A stretch of 64,000 bases of DNA from the NCBI RefSeq assembly GCF_003853415.1, contig NZ_QTPP01000002.1, positions 124,001 to 188,000 of the forward strand, written 5' to 3'. Positions 27,540-36,321 of this stretch are shown piece after piece (the first letter of the stretch is position 1; every line of letters begins with the position of its first letter). The position numbers and the translations under genes are program-made. The stretch is from Burkholderia sp. Bp9142 (GTDB lineage: Bacteria > Pseudomonadota > Gammaproteobacteria > Burkholderiales > Burkholderiaceae). The notes under the pieces are model-generated. The model was not told the origin of the DNA. It worked only from the letters and a program-made list of their open reading frames with translations, and ran no database searches.

Positions 27540-28280
27540 TTACGGTGCGACGCTGACCGGACGTTCGATGTCGGTTGCGCGGCCCCAGTCGTTGATACTG
27601 CCGAATTCGACCGTCGCGCCCGCGGCAGGCGCGCCGGCGAGATCCTTGATCGGGAACCGCTGCGTGCCGCGCGGCAGCACGTAGCCCATGCCGGCGTCAT
27701 GCTTGCGCCCGGCCGACTTCAGCAGCACGTTGCCGAAATTGACGACGAACGGCGTCGGATTGCTGGCCTCGAGCGCGTAGCCGCCGTCGACGCGCACCAC
27801 GCGCCAGTCGAGCTGCATCGGTGCGTCGTCCACATTGCCGGCCAGCCCGGCGGGGCGATACATGATCTTGATGCGTGAGCGGAACGCCAGCTGGATGCGG
27901 TTGCGATCTTCTGCCGCGGACGCCTTCGGCGGCACTTCGAGCACGTTCAACCAGAACAGCGATTCCCGATCGGCAGGAAGCGGTTCGCCGGTATGCACGA
28001 GACGCAGCGTCTGGCCGTTGCCGGCTTCCATCCGGAAGATCGACGGTGTCAGCGTGAACGGCACGTCGATGTTCTCGGGCAGCGCGCGGCTGTCGCCGTC
28101 GTCGAGCCATGCCTGCACCAGCGCCGGACGCTTGCTGTCGTTCGTGAGCTGGATCGTGACTTCGCGCTCGCTGGACGGGAAGATGACGCGCGTGCCGGCG
28201 ATCACGACGCTCGCGTCGGCCTGCGACGCGAACGCGGTGACGGCGAGGGTCAGCGTACGGAAGAGCTTCAACAGTTTCAT
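27540..28280 (-). CDS. Periplasmic fimbrial chaperone (PapD/FimC family)
   Basis: A 246-residue two-Ig-domain chaperone. The signal peptide ends at ADA. The G1 donor strand region FFWLNVLEVPP-like (here SLFWLNVLEVPPK, about residues 108-120) and the basic cleft residue in RIQLAFRSRIKIMYRP are present. It folds pilin subunits by donor-strand complementation and hands them to the usher. The ATG at 28280 begins the signal peptide; the open frame before it is not similar. It lies between the major subunit and usher genes, the standard order. Confidence 0.9.
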   Translation of the reverse strand: MKLLKLFRTLTLAVTAFASQADASVVIAGTRVIFPSSEREVTIQLTNDSKRPALVQAWLDDGDSRALPENIDVPFTLTPSIFRMEAGNGQTLRLVHTGEPLPADRESLFWLNVLEVPPKASAAEDRNRIQLAFRSRIKIMYRPAGLAGNVDDAPMQLDWRVVRVDGGYALEASNPTPFVVNFGNVLLKSAGRKHDAGMGYVLPRGTQRFPIKDLAGAPAAGATVEFGSINDWGRATDIERPVSVAP

Positions 28281-28392
28281 GGGCGTGGAGAGTCGGATCG
28301 TTGGGGCAGGGAGCGGGCGGAAGCGGCACTTGCCGCGCCGCACGGCATGACGCGTGGAGATCGCCGGGGCGGCGACCTCCGCGCACGCGTCC

Positions 28393-28944
28393 TTACTGGT
28401 AGATCAGCGAGTACTCGACACGCGATTTGACGTCGCCGGCCTTCACGGCGCCCGCGGCGTAGTACTCGGCGAAGTAGTTCAGCTTTGCCTTGCCGTCGGC
28501 ATCGATCGTGGCCATCTCGGTGCTCGCGCCGGTTTGCGCGCCAACCGGAATCGGCTTCTGCTGCGAATCCAGCACGTTGATCTGGACGCCTTCGGCGGCC
28601 TTGGCGCCCGTGTCGATCGTCAGTCGGCCGCTCGACTGATCGACGTTCGTGCCGTTTTCGAACATGACGCCGACCTTCACCGGGTTGCCATCGCCGACCG
28701 CGCAGCCCGTGAGCGCCAGCGAGAACGCGCTGCGGCCGGCGACGGAGCCGACATCGGCGAGCGCGGTGGTGCTGACCGGCGGCAGCGGGACGGTGAGATC
28801 CGATCCGCCGGTGACGCTGCACGTCGACGCGATGACGTTGCCGTAGAAGTTGATGGTGCCGTCCGCCGCGTAGGCCGCGGACGAACCGGCTGCGCTCGCG
28901 ACGACGAGCAGGAACGGAATTGCGCTGCGCTTGATGATGTGCAT
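28393..28944 (-). CDS. Major type 1 fimbrial subunit
   Basis: A 183-residue pilin. The signal peptide (1-26) ends AAYA. The mature N-terminus DGTINFYGNVIASTCSV is the donor strand plus first cysteine, the second cysteine is in LTGCAVGDG, and the C-terminus EYSLIYQ has the penultimate Tyr. As the first gene of the operon with an AT-rich upstream region it should be the abundant shaft subunit. The gap to the chaperone gene is 112 bp, enough for a processing site that would raise its mRNA level. Confidence 0.9.
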   Translation of the reverse strand: MHIIKRSAIPFLLVVASAAGSSAAYAADGTINFYGNVIASTCSVTGGSDLTVPLPPVSTTALADVGSVAGRSAFSLALTGCAVGDGNPVKVGVMFENGTNVDQSSGRLTIDTGAKAAEGVQINVLDSQQKPIPVGAQTGASTEMATIDADGKAKLNYFAEYYAAGAVKAGDVKSRVEYSLIYQ

Positions 28945-29356
28945 ATTTAAATCTCCAAATAAACGTCGGTTTTCGAAAGCGCGAATTGGATTTAAATATC
29001 CGGGTGGCGCGTTTCGGTTGAAATTATCGCGGTTATGTAATGAGTTTGTAATACGATAAGTACGAAGTGATATTTGTTTTTAATAGGACAAGTACTAAAT
29101 CGTTTTTGCCGGGATCGGCATTCAGGCAGGGCGCGGCGTGCGGGCCGGCGGGCGAGGGGCGCGCGAGCGCACGGGCCCCCGTCATCGGAAATCGATCGGG
29201 GGCCGGCGGTATCGGTCGGCGCTATTCGAAGCGGACTGGAATTGAAATAACGGGAGGGTGGTGGGCGAGGGCGCTCGGCATGTCGTGCCGCGCGATCACG
29301 TCATGCCGGGAAGGCTCGCGCGATCGCGCGGCTGCAATCTCGTTGTGCGCCGCGGG
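28945..29356. other. AT-rich regulatory region upstream of the fimbrial operon
   Basis: 412 bp without a gene, separating the fimbrial operon from the end of the ddp operon, both on the minus strand. The part 28945-29105 has a GC content far below its surroundings (runs such as TGGATTTAAATATCC and TTTGTTTTTAATAG). It must contain the fimbrial promoter. The rest (29110-29356) is ordinary GC-rich sequence with no clear signal. Confidence 0.5.
29055..29095. promoter_or_regulatory. Direct repeats GA(T/C)AAGTAC upstream of fimbrial operon
   Basis: GATAAGTAC (29055-29063) and GACAAGTAC (29087-29095) are direct repeats spaced 32 bp apart, about three helical turns, so both face the same side of the DNA. 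They lie 110-150 bp before the major pilin start in the AT-rich segment, consistent with a regulator binding in tandem. Confidence 0.4.
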
Positions 29357-30133
29357 TCAGGCCGCCGGCGCGTCGATCGCCGGGTCGAGGCGGCGATAGC
29401 CTTCGGTCGCGCGCAGCAGCGTGCGCGTGTAGTCGCGTGCGACCTGTCCGGCGCGCACGTCCTCGATCCGCAGCTGTTCGACGATCTCGCCGTGCTGCAT
29501 GACCGCGACGCGCTGGCACAGGAAGCCGATCACCGCGAGGTTGTGGCTCACGAGGATCATCGTCAGGTTGCGTTCGCGATGCAGGCGGCGCAGCAGGTTC
29601 AGGATCTCGGCCTGCACCGACACGTCGAGCGCGGAGGTCGGCTCGTCGAGCAGCAGCACGCGCGGCTCGACGATCAGCGCGCGCGCGATCGCGACCCGCT
29701 GGCGCTGGCCGCCCGACAGCTGGTGCGGATAGCGGAAGCGGAACGCCGGGCCGAGCCCGACTTCGGACAGCGCGCGGGCGATGCGCGCGTCGGCGTCGTC
29801 GATGCCGTGAATCGACAGCGGCTCGCGCAGTGTCTGGTCGACCGTGAAGCGCGGATGCAGCGACGCGTACGGATCCTGGAACACCATCTGCACGTGACGG
29901 CGGAATGCGCGGTCGGGCGTGCCGCCGACCGGCCGTCCGTCGATCGACAGGCTGCCGCCGGCGAGCGGCACGAGGCCGGTCAGCGCGCGCAGCAGCGTCG
30001 ACTTGCCGGAGCCCGACTCGCCGACGAGCCCGAACACCTCGCCGTCGCGCACCGCGAAGCTCGCATCGCGCACGGCGTCGACATGGCCCGTGCGGGTCGG
30101 AAAACGGATCGAGGCGTGATCGACGTCGATCAT
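29357..30133 (-). CDS. ddpF: ABC transporter ATPase, D-Ala-D-Ala/peptide uptake (DdpF-like)
   Basis: A 258-residue ATPase of the oligopeptide/dipeptide class: Walker A GESGSGKST (38-46), signature LSGGQRQRVAIARAL, Walker B VLLLDEPTSALD. The long C-terminal region after the switch His (LVSHNLAVIGF) is typical of OppF/DdpF. It overlaps ddpD by 4 bp (ATGA) and is the last gene of the operon. The assignment to D-Ala-D-Ala transport rests on gene order matching E. coli ddpXABCDF, not on this ATPase alone. Confidence 0.8.
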   Translation of the reverse strand: MIDVDHASIRFPTRTGHVDAVRDASFAVRDGEVFGLVGESGSGKSTLLRALTGLVPLAGGSLSIDGRPVGGTPDRAFRRHVQMVFQDPYASLHPRFTVDQTLREPLSIHGIDDADARIARALSEVGLGPAFRFRYPHQLSGGQRQRVAIARALIVEPRVLLLDEPTSALDVSVQAEILNLLRRLHRERNLTMILVSHNLAVIGFLCQRVAVMQHGEIVEQLRIEDVRAGQVARDYTRTLLRATEGYRRLDPAIDAPAA

Positions 30134-31044
30134 CGTGCGGCCTCCCGGGGTGGGTTCGATGACGGCGCGGGCGAAGCGGCGTCGAGCCACGCCGGATCGC
30201 GCCGCAGCACCGGCAGTTCGTCGGGCGGGTTCGCGAGCGGCGGATTCGCCGCGAGCAGCCCGCGCGTGTACGGATGCGTCGCATCGCGCAGGTCGCGCGC
30301 GGCGCAGGTTTCGACGACGCGGCCGGCATACATCACCGCGACGCGATCGCAGAACGACATCACGAGCGGCAGGTCGTGGCTGATGAACATCAGGCCCGTG
30401 CCGTGTCGCGCGATCATCGCATCGAGCACCGCGAGCACCTGCATCGACACCGCGACGTCGAGCGCGGACGTCGGTTCGTCGGCGATCAGCAGGCGCGGAC
30501 CGGTCGACACCATCATCGCGATCATCACACGCTGGCCCATGCCGCCCGACAGTTCGTGCGGATACGCATCGGCGACGCGCGCCGGATCGCGAATCTGCAC
30601 GGCCGCGAGCGCATCGACGATCCGCTCGCGCAGCGCGCGGCCGCGCAACCCCGGCTCGTGCAGCCGGAACGCCTCGCCCATCTGCTTCGCGACAGTCATC
30701 ACCGGGTTCAGCGAATACTTCGGATCCTGCAGGATCATTCCCATCTGGCTGCCGCACAGGCGCCGGCGCTCGCTCGCCGACATCGCGAGCAGGTCGTGGC
30801 CCGCGAAGCGCATCGTGCGGGCCGACCAGCGCGCGGCCTCGGGCAGCAGGCCGAGCAGCGCACGGCCTGTCAGCGACTTGCCGGAGCCTGATTCGCCGAC
30901 GATGCCGAGCCGCTCGCCGGGCGCGAGCGTCAGCGACAGGTCGCGCACCGCGTCGGACACGACGCCGTCGTGACCGCGAAACCCGATCTTCAGGCCGTCG
31001 ATCTCGCAGAGCGGCGCGGCGGCGTTGACGGAATTCAGTGGCAT
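30130..31044 (-). CDS. ddpD: ABC transporter ATPase, D-Ala-D-Ala/peptide uptake (DdpD-like)
   Basis: A 304-residue ATPase of the OppD/DppD/DdpD class: Walker A GESGSGKS, signature LSGGMGQRVMIAMM, Walker B LLIADEPTSALD, and the family C-terminal extension HPYTRGLLAANPPLANPPDELP used for an iron-sulfur or tail domain in relatives. The start MPLNSV at 31044 is chosen because a GGAG ribosome binding site lies 6 nt upstream, inside the end of ddpC; an ATG at 31056 contains that site. It pairs with the following ATPase. Confidence 0.8.
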   Translation of the reverse strand: MPLNSVNAAAPLCEIDGLKIGFRGHDGVVSDAVRDLSLTLAPGERLGIVGESGSGKSLTGRALLGLLPEAARWSARTMRFAGHDLLAMSASERRRLCGSQMGMILQDPKYSLNPVMTVAKQMGEAFRLHEPGLRGRALRERIVDALAAVQIRDPARVADAYPHELSGGMGQRVMIAMMVSTGPRLLIADEPTSALDVAVSMQVLAVLDAMIARHGTGLMFISHDLPLVMSFCDRVAVMYAGRVVETCAARDLRDATHPYTRGLLAANPPLANPPDELPVLRRDPAWLDAASPAPSSNPPREAAR

Positions 31045-31045
31045 G

Positions 31046-31960
31046 TCACGCTCCATGACGCGGATCGAAGACGTCGCGCAGCCCGTCGCCGAGCAGGTTG
31101 AACGCGAGGCTGACGAGCAGGATCGCCGCGCCGGGCAGCGTCGCGACCCACCACGCGTCGAGCAGCACGTTGCGGCCGGACGCGACCATGAAGCCCCATT
31201 CGGGGCTCGGCGGCTGCGCGCCGAGGCCGAGGAAGCCGAGGCCCGCGACGGTCAGGATGATGCCGGCCATGTCGAGCGTCGCGCGCACGATCACCGACGA
31301 CATGCACAGCGGCACGATGTAGCGCAGCAGGATCCGCGGGCCCGAGGCGCCTTGCAGCCGCGCCGCATGGATGTAGTCGGCCTGCGCGATGCGGATCGTC
31401 TCCGCGCGCGCGAGCCGCGCATACGCGGGCCACGCGGTGATCGAGATCGCGACGACCGCGTTGATCACGCCGGGCCCGAGCGCGGCCGCGAACGCGAGCG
31501 CGAGCACGATCTTCGGGAATGCGAGCGCGATGTCGGTGATGCGCATCAGCACGCTGTCGACGAAGCCGCCGCAATAGCCGGCCGTCGTGCCGATCAGGAG
31601 ACCGATCGGCACGACGATCACGACGACGAGCAGCGCGATGCCGAGCGTGAGGCGCGAGCCGCCGATCAGCCGCGAGAGGATGTCGCGGCCGAGCTGGTCG
31701 GTGCCGAGCCAGTGCGATGCCGAGCCGGGCGGCAGCAGACGGTCGGACAGCACCTGGCGCAGCGGATCGTGCGGCATGATCAGCGGGCCGACGATTGCGA
31801 CGACGATCAGCGCGACCAGGATCGCGAGCCCGAACAGGTTGAGCGGATTGACCGCGAAGCGGCGCCAGCGGCGGTACGCGAGGCCGAACGCGGCCTGCGA
31901 GCGCGACGCGGGTGCATCGGAAAGAAGCCACGCGCGCAGCGTGAGACGCTCGGCATTCAT
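31046..31960 (-). CDS. ddpC: ABC transporter permease (DdpC/DppC-like)
   Basis: A 304-residue inner-membrane permease with an N-terminal cytoplasmic arm, then about six helices. HWLGTDQLGRDILSRLIGGSR is the conserved DppC/OppC block (residues about 84-103), and the EAA-type loop is YIHAARLQGASGPRI. The C-terminus FNLLGDGLRDVFDPR is typical. It forms the channel with DdpB. The stop and the ddpD start are separated by one base. Confidence 0.82.
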   Translation of the reverse strand: MNAERLTLRAWLLSDAPASRSQAAFGLAYRRWRRFAVNPLNLFGLAILVALIVVAIVGPLIMPHDPLRQVLSDRLLPPGSASHWLGTDQLGRDILSRLIGGSRLTLGIALLVVVIVVPIGLLIGTTAGYCGGFVDSVLMRITDIALAFPKIVLALAFAAALGPGVINAVVAISITAWPAYARLARAETIRIAQADYIHAARLQGASGPRILLRYIVPLCMSSVIVRATLDMAGIILTVAGLGFLGLGAQPPSPEWGFMVASGRNVLLDAWWVATLPGAAILLVSLAFNLLGDGLRDVFDPRHGA

Positions 31961-32026
31961 GTTCGGACGGCCTTCGGCATGGACGGGGAAAGAAGCAGGG
32001 TGGATGCGCTCATGTCGACGCGGCCC

Positions 32027-33097
32027 TCAGCGCGCACGCGGATCGAACACGCGGTACAGCGCGTCGGTCAGCAGGTTGACGGTGATGAACATCGCGCCGA
32101 TCACGAGCGTCGCGCCGAGCACCGCGTTCATGTCGGCGTTCAGCAGCGCGCCCGTCAGGTACGAGCCGAGCCCCGGCCACGCGAACACGATCTCGGTGAG
32201 CACCGAGCCTTCGAGCAGGTTGCTGTACGTGAGCGCGATCACGGTCAGGAGCGGCACCGCGATGTTGCCGAACGCATGCCGCCAGATCACGCGGCGCTCG
32301 GACAGGCCCTTCGCGCGCGCGGTGACGATGTATTCCTGGCTCAGCTGGTCGAGCATGAACGAGCGCGTCATCCGGCTCAGGTAGGCGACCGAGTAGTAGC
32401 CGAGGATCGCGGCCGGCAGCGCGATGTGCGACACCGCGTTGCGGAACACGTCCCACTCGCCCGCGAGCGCCGAGTCGATCAGCAGGCTGCCCGTGCGCGG
32501 GTCGACCATGCCGTCGTACACGGGATCGAGCCGGCCGGGGCCGCCGACCCAGTGCAGCCGCGCATAGAACAGCAGCAGCCCCATCAGGCCGAGCCAGAAC
32601 ACCGGCACCGAACTGCCGATCAGTCCGACGAAGCGCGCGATGTGGTCGATCGGCCGGTTGTGCTTCACTGCGGCCGCGACGCCGAGCGGCACGCCGATCG
32701 CGATGCCGATCAAGGTCGCGATCGTCGCGAGTTCGAGCGTGGCGGGGAAGACGCGCCGGATGTCGTCGAGCACCGGGTTCGACGTCAGCAGCGACATGCC
32801 GAGATTGCCGTGCAGCACGTCGCGCGCATAGATCAGGAATTGCGTGACGAGCGGCTTGTCGAGACCGAGCGCGATGCGCTCGGCCGCATACGCCTCGGCC
32901 GACGCGCGATCGCCGAGGATCGCGAGCACGGGATCGATCGGCACCTTGCGGCCGATCACGAACGTCAGCGCGAGCAGGCCCGTGAACGTGACGGCGAGCG
33001 TGAGCGCCCAGCGCAGCACGCGCAGTGCCCAGCGCACGGCCGGGCGCCGCGCGGGCAGCGTGCGCAGTGCTTCGAGGGAGGAGGCGGGAGTCGACAT
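32027..33097 (-). CDS. ddpB: ABC transporter permease (DdpB/DppB-like)
   Basis: A 356-residue permease with the DppB-type N-terminal helix, the periplasmic loop and the EAA loop EYIVTARAKGLSERRVIWRHA. The end DALYRVFDPRAR is the standard terminus. It lies 10 bp after ddpA and 66 bp before ddpC. The insertion around residues 165-205 (VYDGMVDPRTGSLLIDSAL) is usual for this clade. Confidence 0.82.
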   Translation of the reverse strand: MSTPASSLEALRTLPARRPAVRWALRVLRWALTLAVTFTGLLALTFVIGRKVPIDPVLAILGDRASAEAYAAERIALGLDKPLVTQFLIYARDVLHGNLGMSLLTSNPVLDDIRRVFPATLELATIATLIGIAIGVPLGVAAAVKHNRPIDHIARFVGLIGSSVPVFWLGLMGLLLFYARLHWVGGPGRLDPVYDGMVDPRTGSLLIDSALAGEWDVFRNAVSHIALPAAILGYYSVAYLSRMTRSFMLDQLSQEYIVTARAKGLSERRVIWRHAFGNIAVPLLTVIALTYSNLLEGSVLTEIVFAWPGLGSYLTGALLNADMNAVLGATLVIGAMFITVNLLTDALYRVFDPRAR

Positions 33098-33107
33098 GCG
33101 GTGAATC

Positions 33108-34709
33108 TTACGGCTTCTTCAGGTTACGGTACGACACGAGATCGTTGATCGGCCCGACGTCGAGCCCGCTCACGCCGGGCCGCGTCGCGACCTGCGCGAC
33201 TTTCTCGAACATGATCGCGAACGGCGAGCGTGCGAGCATGTCCTTCTGCATCGCCTGATACCGTTGCGCGCGCTGCGCGGCGGTCGGCTCGGCGAGTGCG
33301 GCGTCGGTCTCCTTCGTCAGTTGCGGGATGTCCCAGCTGTTGCGCCAGGCCAGCATTTTATAGCTCGACTTGTCGGAATTGTCGGGGTTCCATGCAAAAC
33401 CCTGCGCGTTGCTGTGCGGGTCGATGTAGTCCGCCGACCATTCGCCGATGTAGATGTCGTGCTGGCGCGCGCGGTATTTCGCGAGCGTCTGCTTGTTGTC
33501 GCCGGGGATCAGCTGCACCTTGACGCCGGCCTGCGCGAAGTTCGCCTGCACGGCCTGCGCGATCTCCGTGTACGGATAGTCGTTGCGCACGTCCATCGTC
33601 ACCGGGAAGCCGTTCGGCACGCCGGCCTTCGCGAGCAGCGCCTTCGCCTTCGCGACGTCGAGCTTGTACGGGTTCGACTTCAGCGTGCCGAGGAAGCCTT
33701 CGGGCAGGAAGGTCTGGTGCACCTTGTAGGTCGTCTTCACGACGTTGGCCTGGATGCCCGAATAGTCGATCAGCCACTTCAGCGCTTCCTGCACCTCGGG
33801 CTTCGCGAGCGTCGGGTTCTTCGTGTTCAGGCCGAGATACAGCAGCGTCGCCTGCGGCGATGCCGCGACCTTCGCCTTGCCGGATTTCACGACCGCCGCG
33901 AGATCGTCGGGGCTCAGGTCGCGCGCCGCGTCGACGTCGCCGTTTTCCAGCAGCAGGCGCTGGCTCGCCGCTTCGGGCACATGGCGCAGCACGATGCGCT
34001 TCATCGCGAGCGGCAGCCGGTAGCCGTCGAAGCGCTGCAGCACGAGGCTGTCGCCGGCGCTCCACTTGACCAGCCTGTACGCGCCGGAGCCGGCCTCGTT
34101 GGTCTTCAGCCATGCGTTGCCGAAGTCGTTGCCCTGCTGGTGCGACAGCAGCAGCTTCTTGTCGACCACCGACGCGGGCCACGAGCCGAGCACGTTCAGC
34201 ACGAAGGTCGGCGCGTACTTGTGGTCGGTCGTGATCGACACCGTCTGGTCGTCGAGCTTCTTCACGTTCGCCGCGACGTTCGCCTTCGTGAGGCCGATGC
34301 CCGTCAGCACGGCGGCCGGCCCCTTGTCGAGCAGCACCGCGCGCTGGATCGACCATGCGACGTCGTCGGCCGTCAGCGGGTTGCCCGAGTGGAACTTGAG
34401 ACCCGGGCGCAGCTTGAACGTATAGGTCAGCCCGTCGGGGCTCACCGTCCACGACTGCGCGACATCGCCGTTGAATTTCGACGGATCGCGCAGGTCGACG
34501 CGCACGAGCCGGTCGTATGTGTTCGCGACGTATTCCTCCGGCACCAGCTCGTAGATCTCGCCGGGATCGAGCGTCGTGAATTCGTCGAGCAGCGTGGCCA
34601 TCACGAACATGTCCTTCGGCGTTTCAGCGTGTGCGGCGCGAAGCGGAACGGCGGCGAGAACGGACGCGGCGGCCAGCGCCGCGACGAGCCGGGAGGTCAG
34701 GGGTTTCAT
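33108..34709 (-). CDS. ddpA: D-Ala-D-Ala/dipeptide ABC transporter substrate-binding protein (DdpA-like)
   Basis: A 533-residue periplasmic binding protein (SBP family 5) with a signal peptide ending AAHA. Conserved blocks are TYTFKLRPGLKFHSGNPLTADDVAWS and DYPYTEIAQAVQANFAQAGV (regions near residues 92-116 and 395-415). The start MKPLTSR follows a GGAGAAG ribosome binding site. By operon context it binds D-Ala-D-Ala or similar peptides from cell-wall turnover. A second protein encoded at 37370-38959 is closely similar along its whole length, roughly two-thirds identical by eye. Confidence 0.82.
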   Translation of the reverse strand: MKPLTSRLVAALAAASVLAAVPLRAAHAETPKDMFVMATLLDEFTTLDPGEIYELVPEEYVANTYDRLVRVDLRDPSKFNGDVAQSWTVSPDGLTYTFKLRPGLKFHSGNPLTADDVAWSIQRAVLLDKGPAAVLTGIGLTKANVAANVKKLDDQTVSITTDHKYAPTFVLNVLGSWPASVVDKKLLLSHQQGNDFGNAWLKTNEAGSGAYRLVKWSAGDSLVLQRFDGYRLPLAMKRIVLRHVPEAASQRLLLENGDVDAARDLSPDDLAAVVKSGKAKVAASPQATLLYLGLNTKNPTLAKPEVQEALKWLIDYSGIQANVVKTTYKVHQTFLPEGFLGTLKSNPYKLDVAKAKALLAKAGVPNGFPVTMDVRNDYPYTEIAQAVQANFAQAGVKVQLIPGDNKQTLAKYRARQHDIYIGEWSADYIDPHSNAQGFAWNPDNSDKSSYKMLAWRNSWDIPQLTKETDAALAEPTAAQRAQRYQAMQKDMLARSPFAIMFEKVAQVATRPGVSGLDVGPINDLVSYRNLKKP

Positions 34710-34774
34710 GGGGCGCTTCTCCATCTGTCGTTGAAGTCGTTGAACGTGAACGGTGAGGGGAACATGCATCGTCG

Positions 34775-35338
34775 TTACATCAGCCGCCACGGGCCGCTCG
34801 CGGCGTTGTCGATCTGCGGCAACGCGCGCGAACCGGGCAGCTCGTAGTGCCACCACTCGCTGTCGATATGCGCGAAACCGGCCGCATGCATCACGCCGAG
34901 CAGCAGCAGCCGGTTGCGCTGCACGGCTTCGGGCAGCCCCGCGTGGAAGTGGCCTGACGCGGCCACCATCTCGTCGAAAGCGGTGCCCATGTCGAGCGGC
35001 TCGCCGTTCGCGTCGACAAGCGTCAGGTCGAGCGCGGTGCCGCGGCTGTGGTTCGAGCCGCGGCCGAGATCGGCGACGAAGTTCGGATCGGGCAGGAAAT
35101 CCCACAGCACCTGCTGCGCCTGCGGCGGCCGGTACGCGTCGTAGATGCGCAGCGTGAAGCCGGCCTGGGCGGCGACGTCGACCGCGCGGCGCAGCGCGGC
35201 TTCGGCCGGCTCGAGCAGCAGGCAGTGCGCGTGGCGGTAGATCGGCTTGCCGGTCAGGTTGCGCTCGGTCGCATAGACGAGATCGATCTCGACGTGATGC
35301 GTGGCGGGCGTGATTTCGACGAGGCGGTGGCGGTTCAT
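34775..35338 (-). CDS. ddpX: D-alanyl-D-alanine dipeptidase (VanX/DdpX family)
   Basis: A 187-residue zinc dipeptidase. All catalytic elements are visible: Arg70 in YDAYRPPQAQ, zinc ligands His97 and Asp104 in SNHSRGTALD, the general base Glu161 and ligand His164 in DSEWWHYELPG. It hydrolyses D-Ala-D-Ala. In E. coli DdpX with the DdpABCDF importer salvages the dipeptide as a nutrient; the identical gene order here supports the same role. It has no signal peptide, so it acts in the cytoplasm after uptake. It starts 17 bp after the regulator gene. Confidence 0.9.
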   Translation of the reverse strand: MNRHRLVEITPATHHVEIDLVYATERNLTGKPIYRHAHCLLLEPAEAALRRAVDVAAQAGFTLRIYDAYRPPQAQQVLWDFLPDPNFVADLGRGSNHSRGTALDLTLVDANGEPLDMGTAFDEMVAASGHFHAGLPEAVQRNRLLLLGVMHAAGFAHIDSEWWHYELPGSRALPQIDNAASGPWRLM

Positions 35339-35355
35339 CGGCGGTCCGGGTTCGC

Positions 35356-36237
35356 TCAGGATTCGAATTGGTCGAACGTGCGCTGCAGCTCGCGGTTGCG
35401 CGCGACGCGCCGGTCGATCGCGGGACCGAGGCGGTCGACCACGGCGGTGATCAGCAGGTTGAACAGGCAGGTGAGCGGCGAGAGCGAATCCCAGAACTGC
35501 CCGACGTCGGTCTTCACCTGCAGCAGGTCGGCCGGCCATTCGCGCGCCCACGGGCAATAGAGATCGGTGACCAGCGCGAACGGCTGGCCGCGCTCGGCGG
35601 CCGCCTGGCAATAGCGGCGCGCGCTGCGCGAATAGGCGCGCGTGTCGGTGACGATGCAGTACGGCCGCTCGAACTCGGAATTCAGCGAATCGACGTACGA
35701 GCCCGACTGGCCGTCGGAATAGAACACGCGCGGGCGCAGGTATTCGAGATAACTGCTGAACGCGTTGCTGATGCCGCGGGTCGACTGGATGCCGAGGATG
35801 AACACGGCATCGGCATGCGCGATCCGGTCCGCGACCTGCGCGAACACCGGTTCTTCGGCGAGCCGGTACACGTGGCGGATCGCGTCGAGCTCGCGATCGA
35901 GCGACGATGCAAGCGTGCCGTCGCTGCGGCTGCTGTCGCTGGCGGTCGTGTCTGTGCCCGTGCTGCGGCGATATTCGTCGAGGCGATCGGTGATCATCCA
36001 CGGGCGGTCGCTGCCGCCGCGCAGCTCGCGTTTCAGGTCGTCGAGATTCCGGTAGCCGATGCTGCGCAGGAAGCGCCCGACCGAGATGCCGCTGGTGCCG
36101 GCCTGCTGCGCGATCTGGTCGGCCGTTTCGAGCCCGAGCCGGTCGAGGTTCGCGAGCATGTAGCTCGCGATGCGCTTCGCGGTCGGCGTCAGCTCGGCAA
36201 AGCGGGATTCGACGGTATGGGCGAACGCGCAGGTCAT
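35356..36237 (-). CDS. RpiR/MurR-family regulator (HTH + SIS domain)
   Basis: A 293-residue two-domain regulator: an RpiR helix-turn-helix (residues 1-77, with TADQIAQQAGTSGISVGRFLRSIG) and a SIS sugar-isomerase-like domain (about 110-250). Family members such as MurR bind phosphorylated cell-wall sugars. As first gene of the ddp operon, 17 bp from ddpX, it is the likely operon regulator. A large nested palindrome ends 15 bp upstream of the start. A cell-wall-derived effector is plausible but not shown. Confidence 0.85.
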   Translation of the reverse strand: MTCAFAHTVESRFAELTPTAKRIASYMLANLDRLGLETADQIAQQAGTSGISVGRFLRSIGYRNLDDLKRELRGGSDRPWMITDRLDEYRRSTGTDTTASDSSRSDGTLASSLDRELDAIRHVYRLAEEPVFAQVADRIAHADAVFILGIQSTRGISNAFSSYLEYLRPRVFYSDGQSGSYVDSLNSEFERPYCIVTDTRAYSRSARRYCQAAAERGQPFALVTDLYCPWAREWPADLLQVKTDVGQFWDSLSPLTCLFNLLITAVVDRLGPAIDRRVARNRELQRTFDQFES

Positions 36238-36251
36238 CCGGCTGTTAGATG

Positions 36252-36289
36252 TTTGTCATTGGATGATTCGATGTCATCCATCTGACAAA
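36252..36289. promoter_or_regulatory. Nested palindromic operator upstream of the rpiR-ddp operon
   Basis: Outer arms TTTGTCA (36252-36258) and TGACAAA (36283-36289) enclose inner arms GGATGA (36261-36266) and TCATCC (36274-36279). Both pairs are perfect and nearly concentric, covering 38 bp. Position just before the regulator start suggests autoregulated control of the whole operon. Confidence 0.65.
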
Positions 36290-36321
36290 GCCAAAATCAT
36301 TCGCGCCAGCAGATAAAAACT

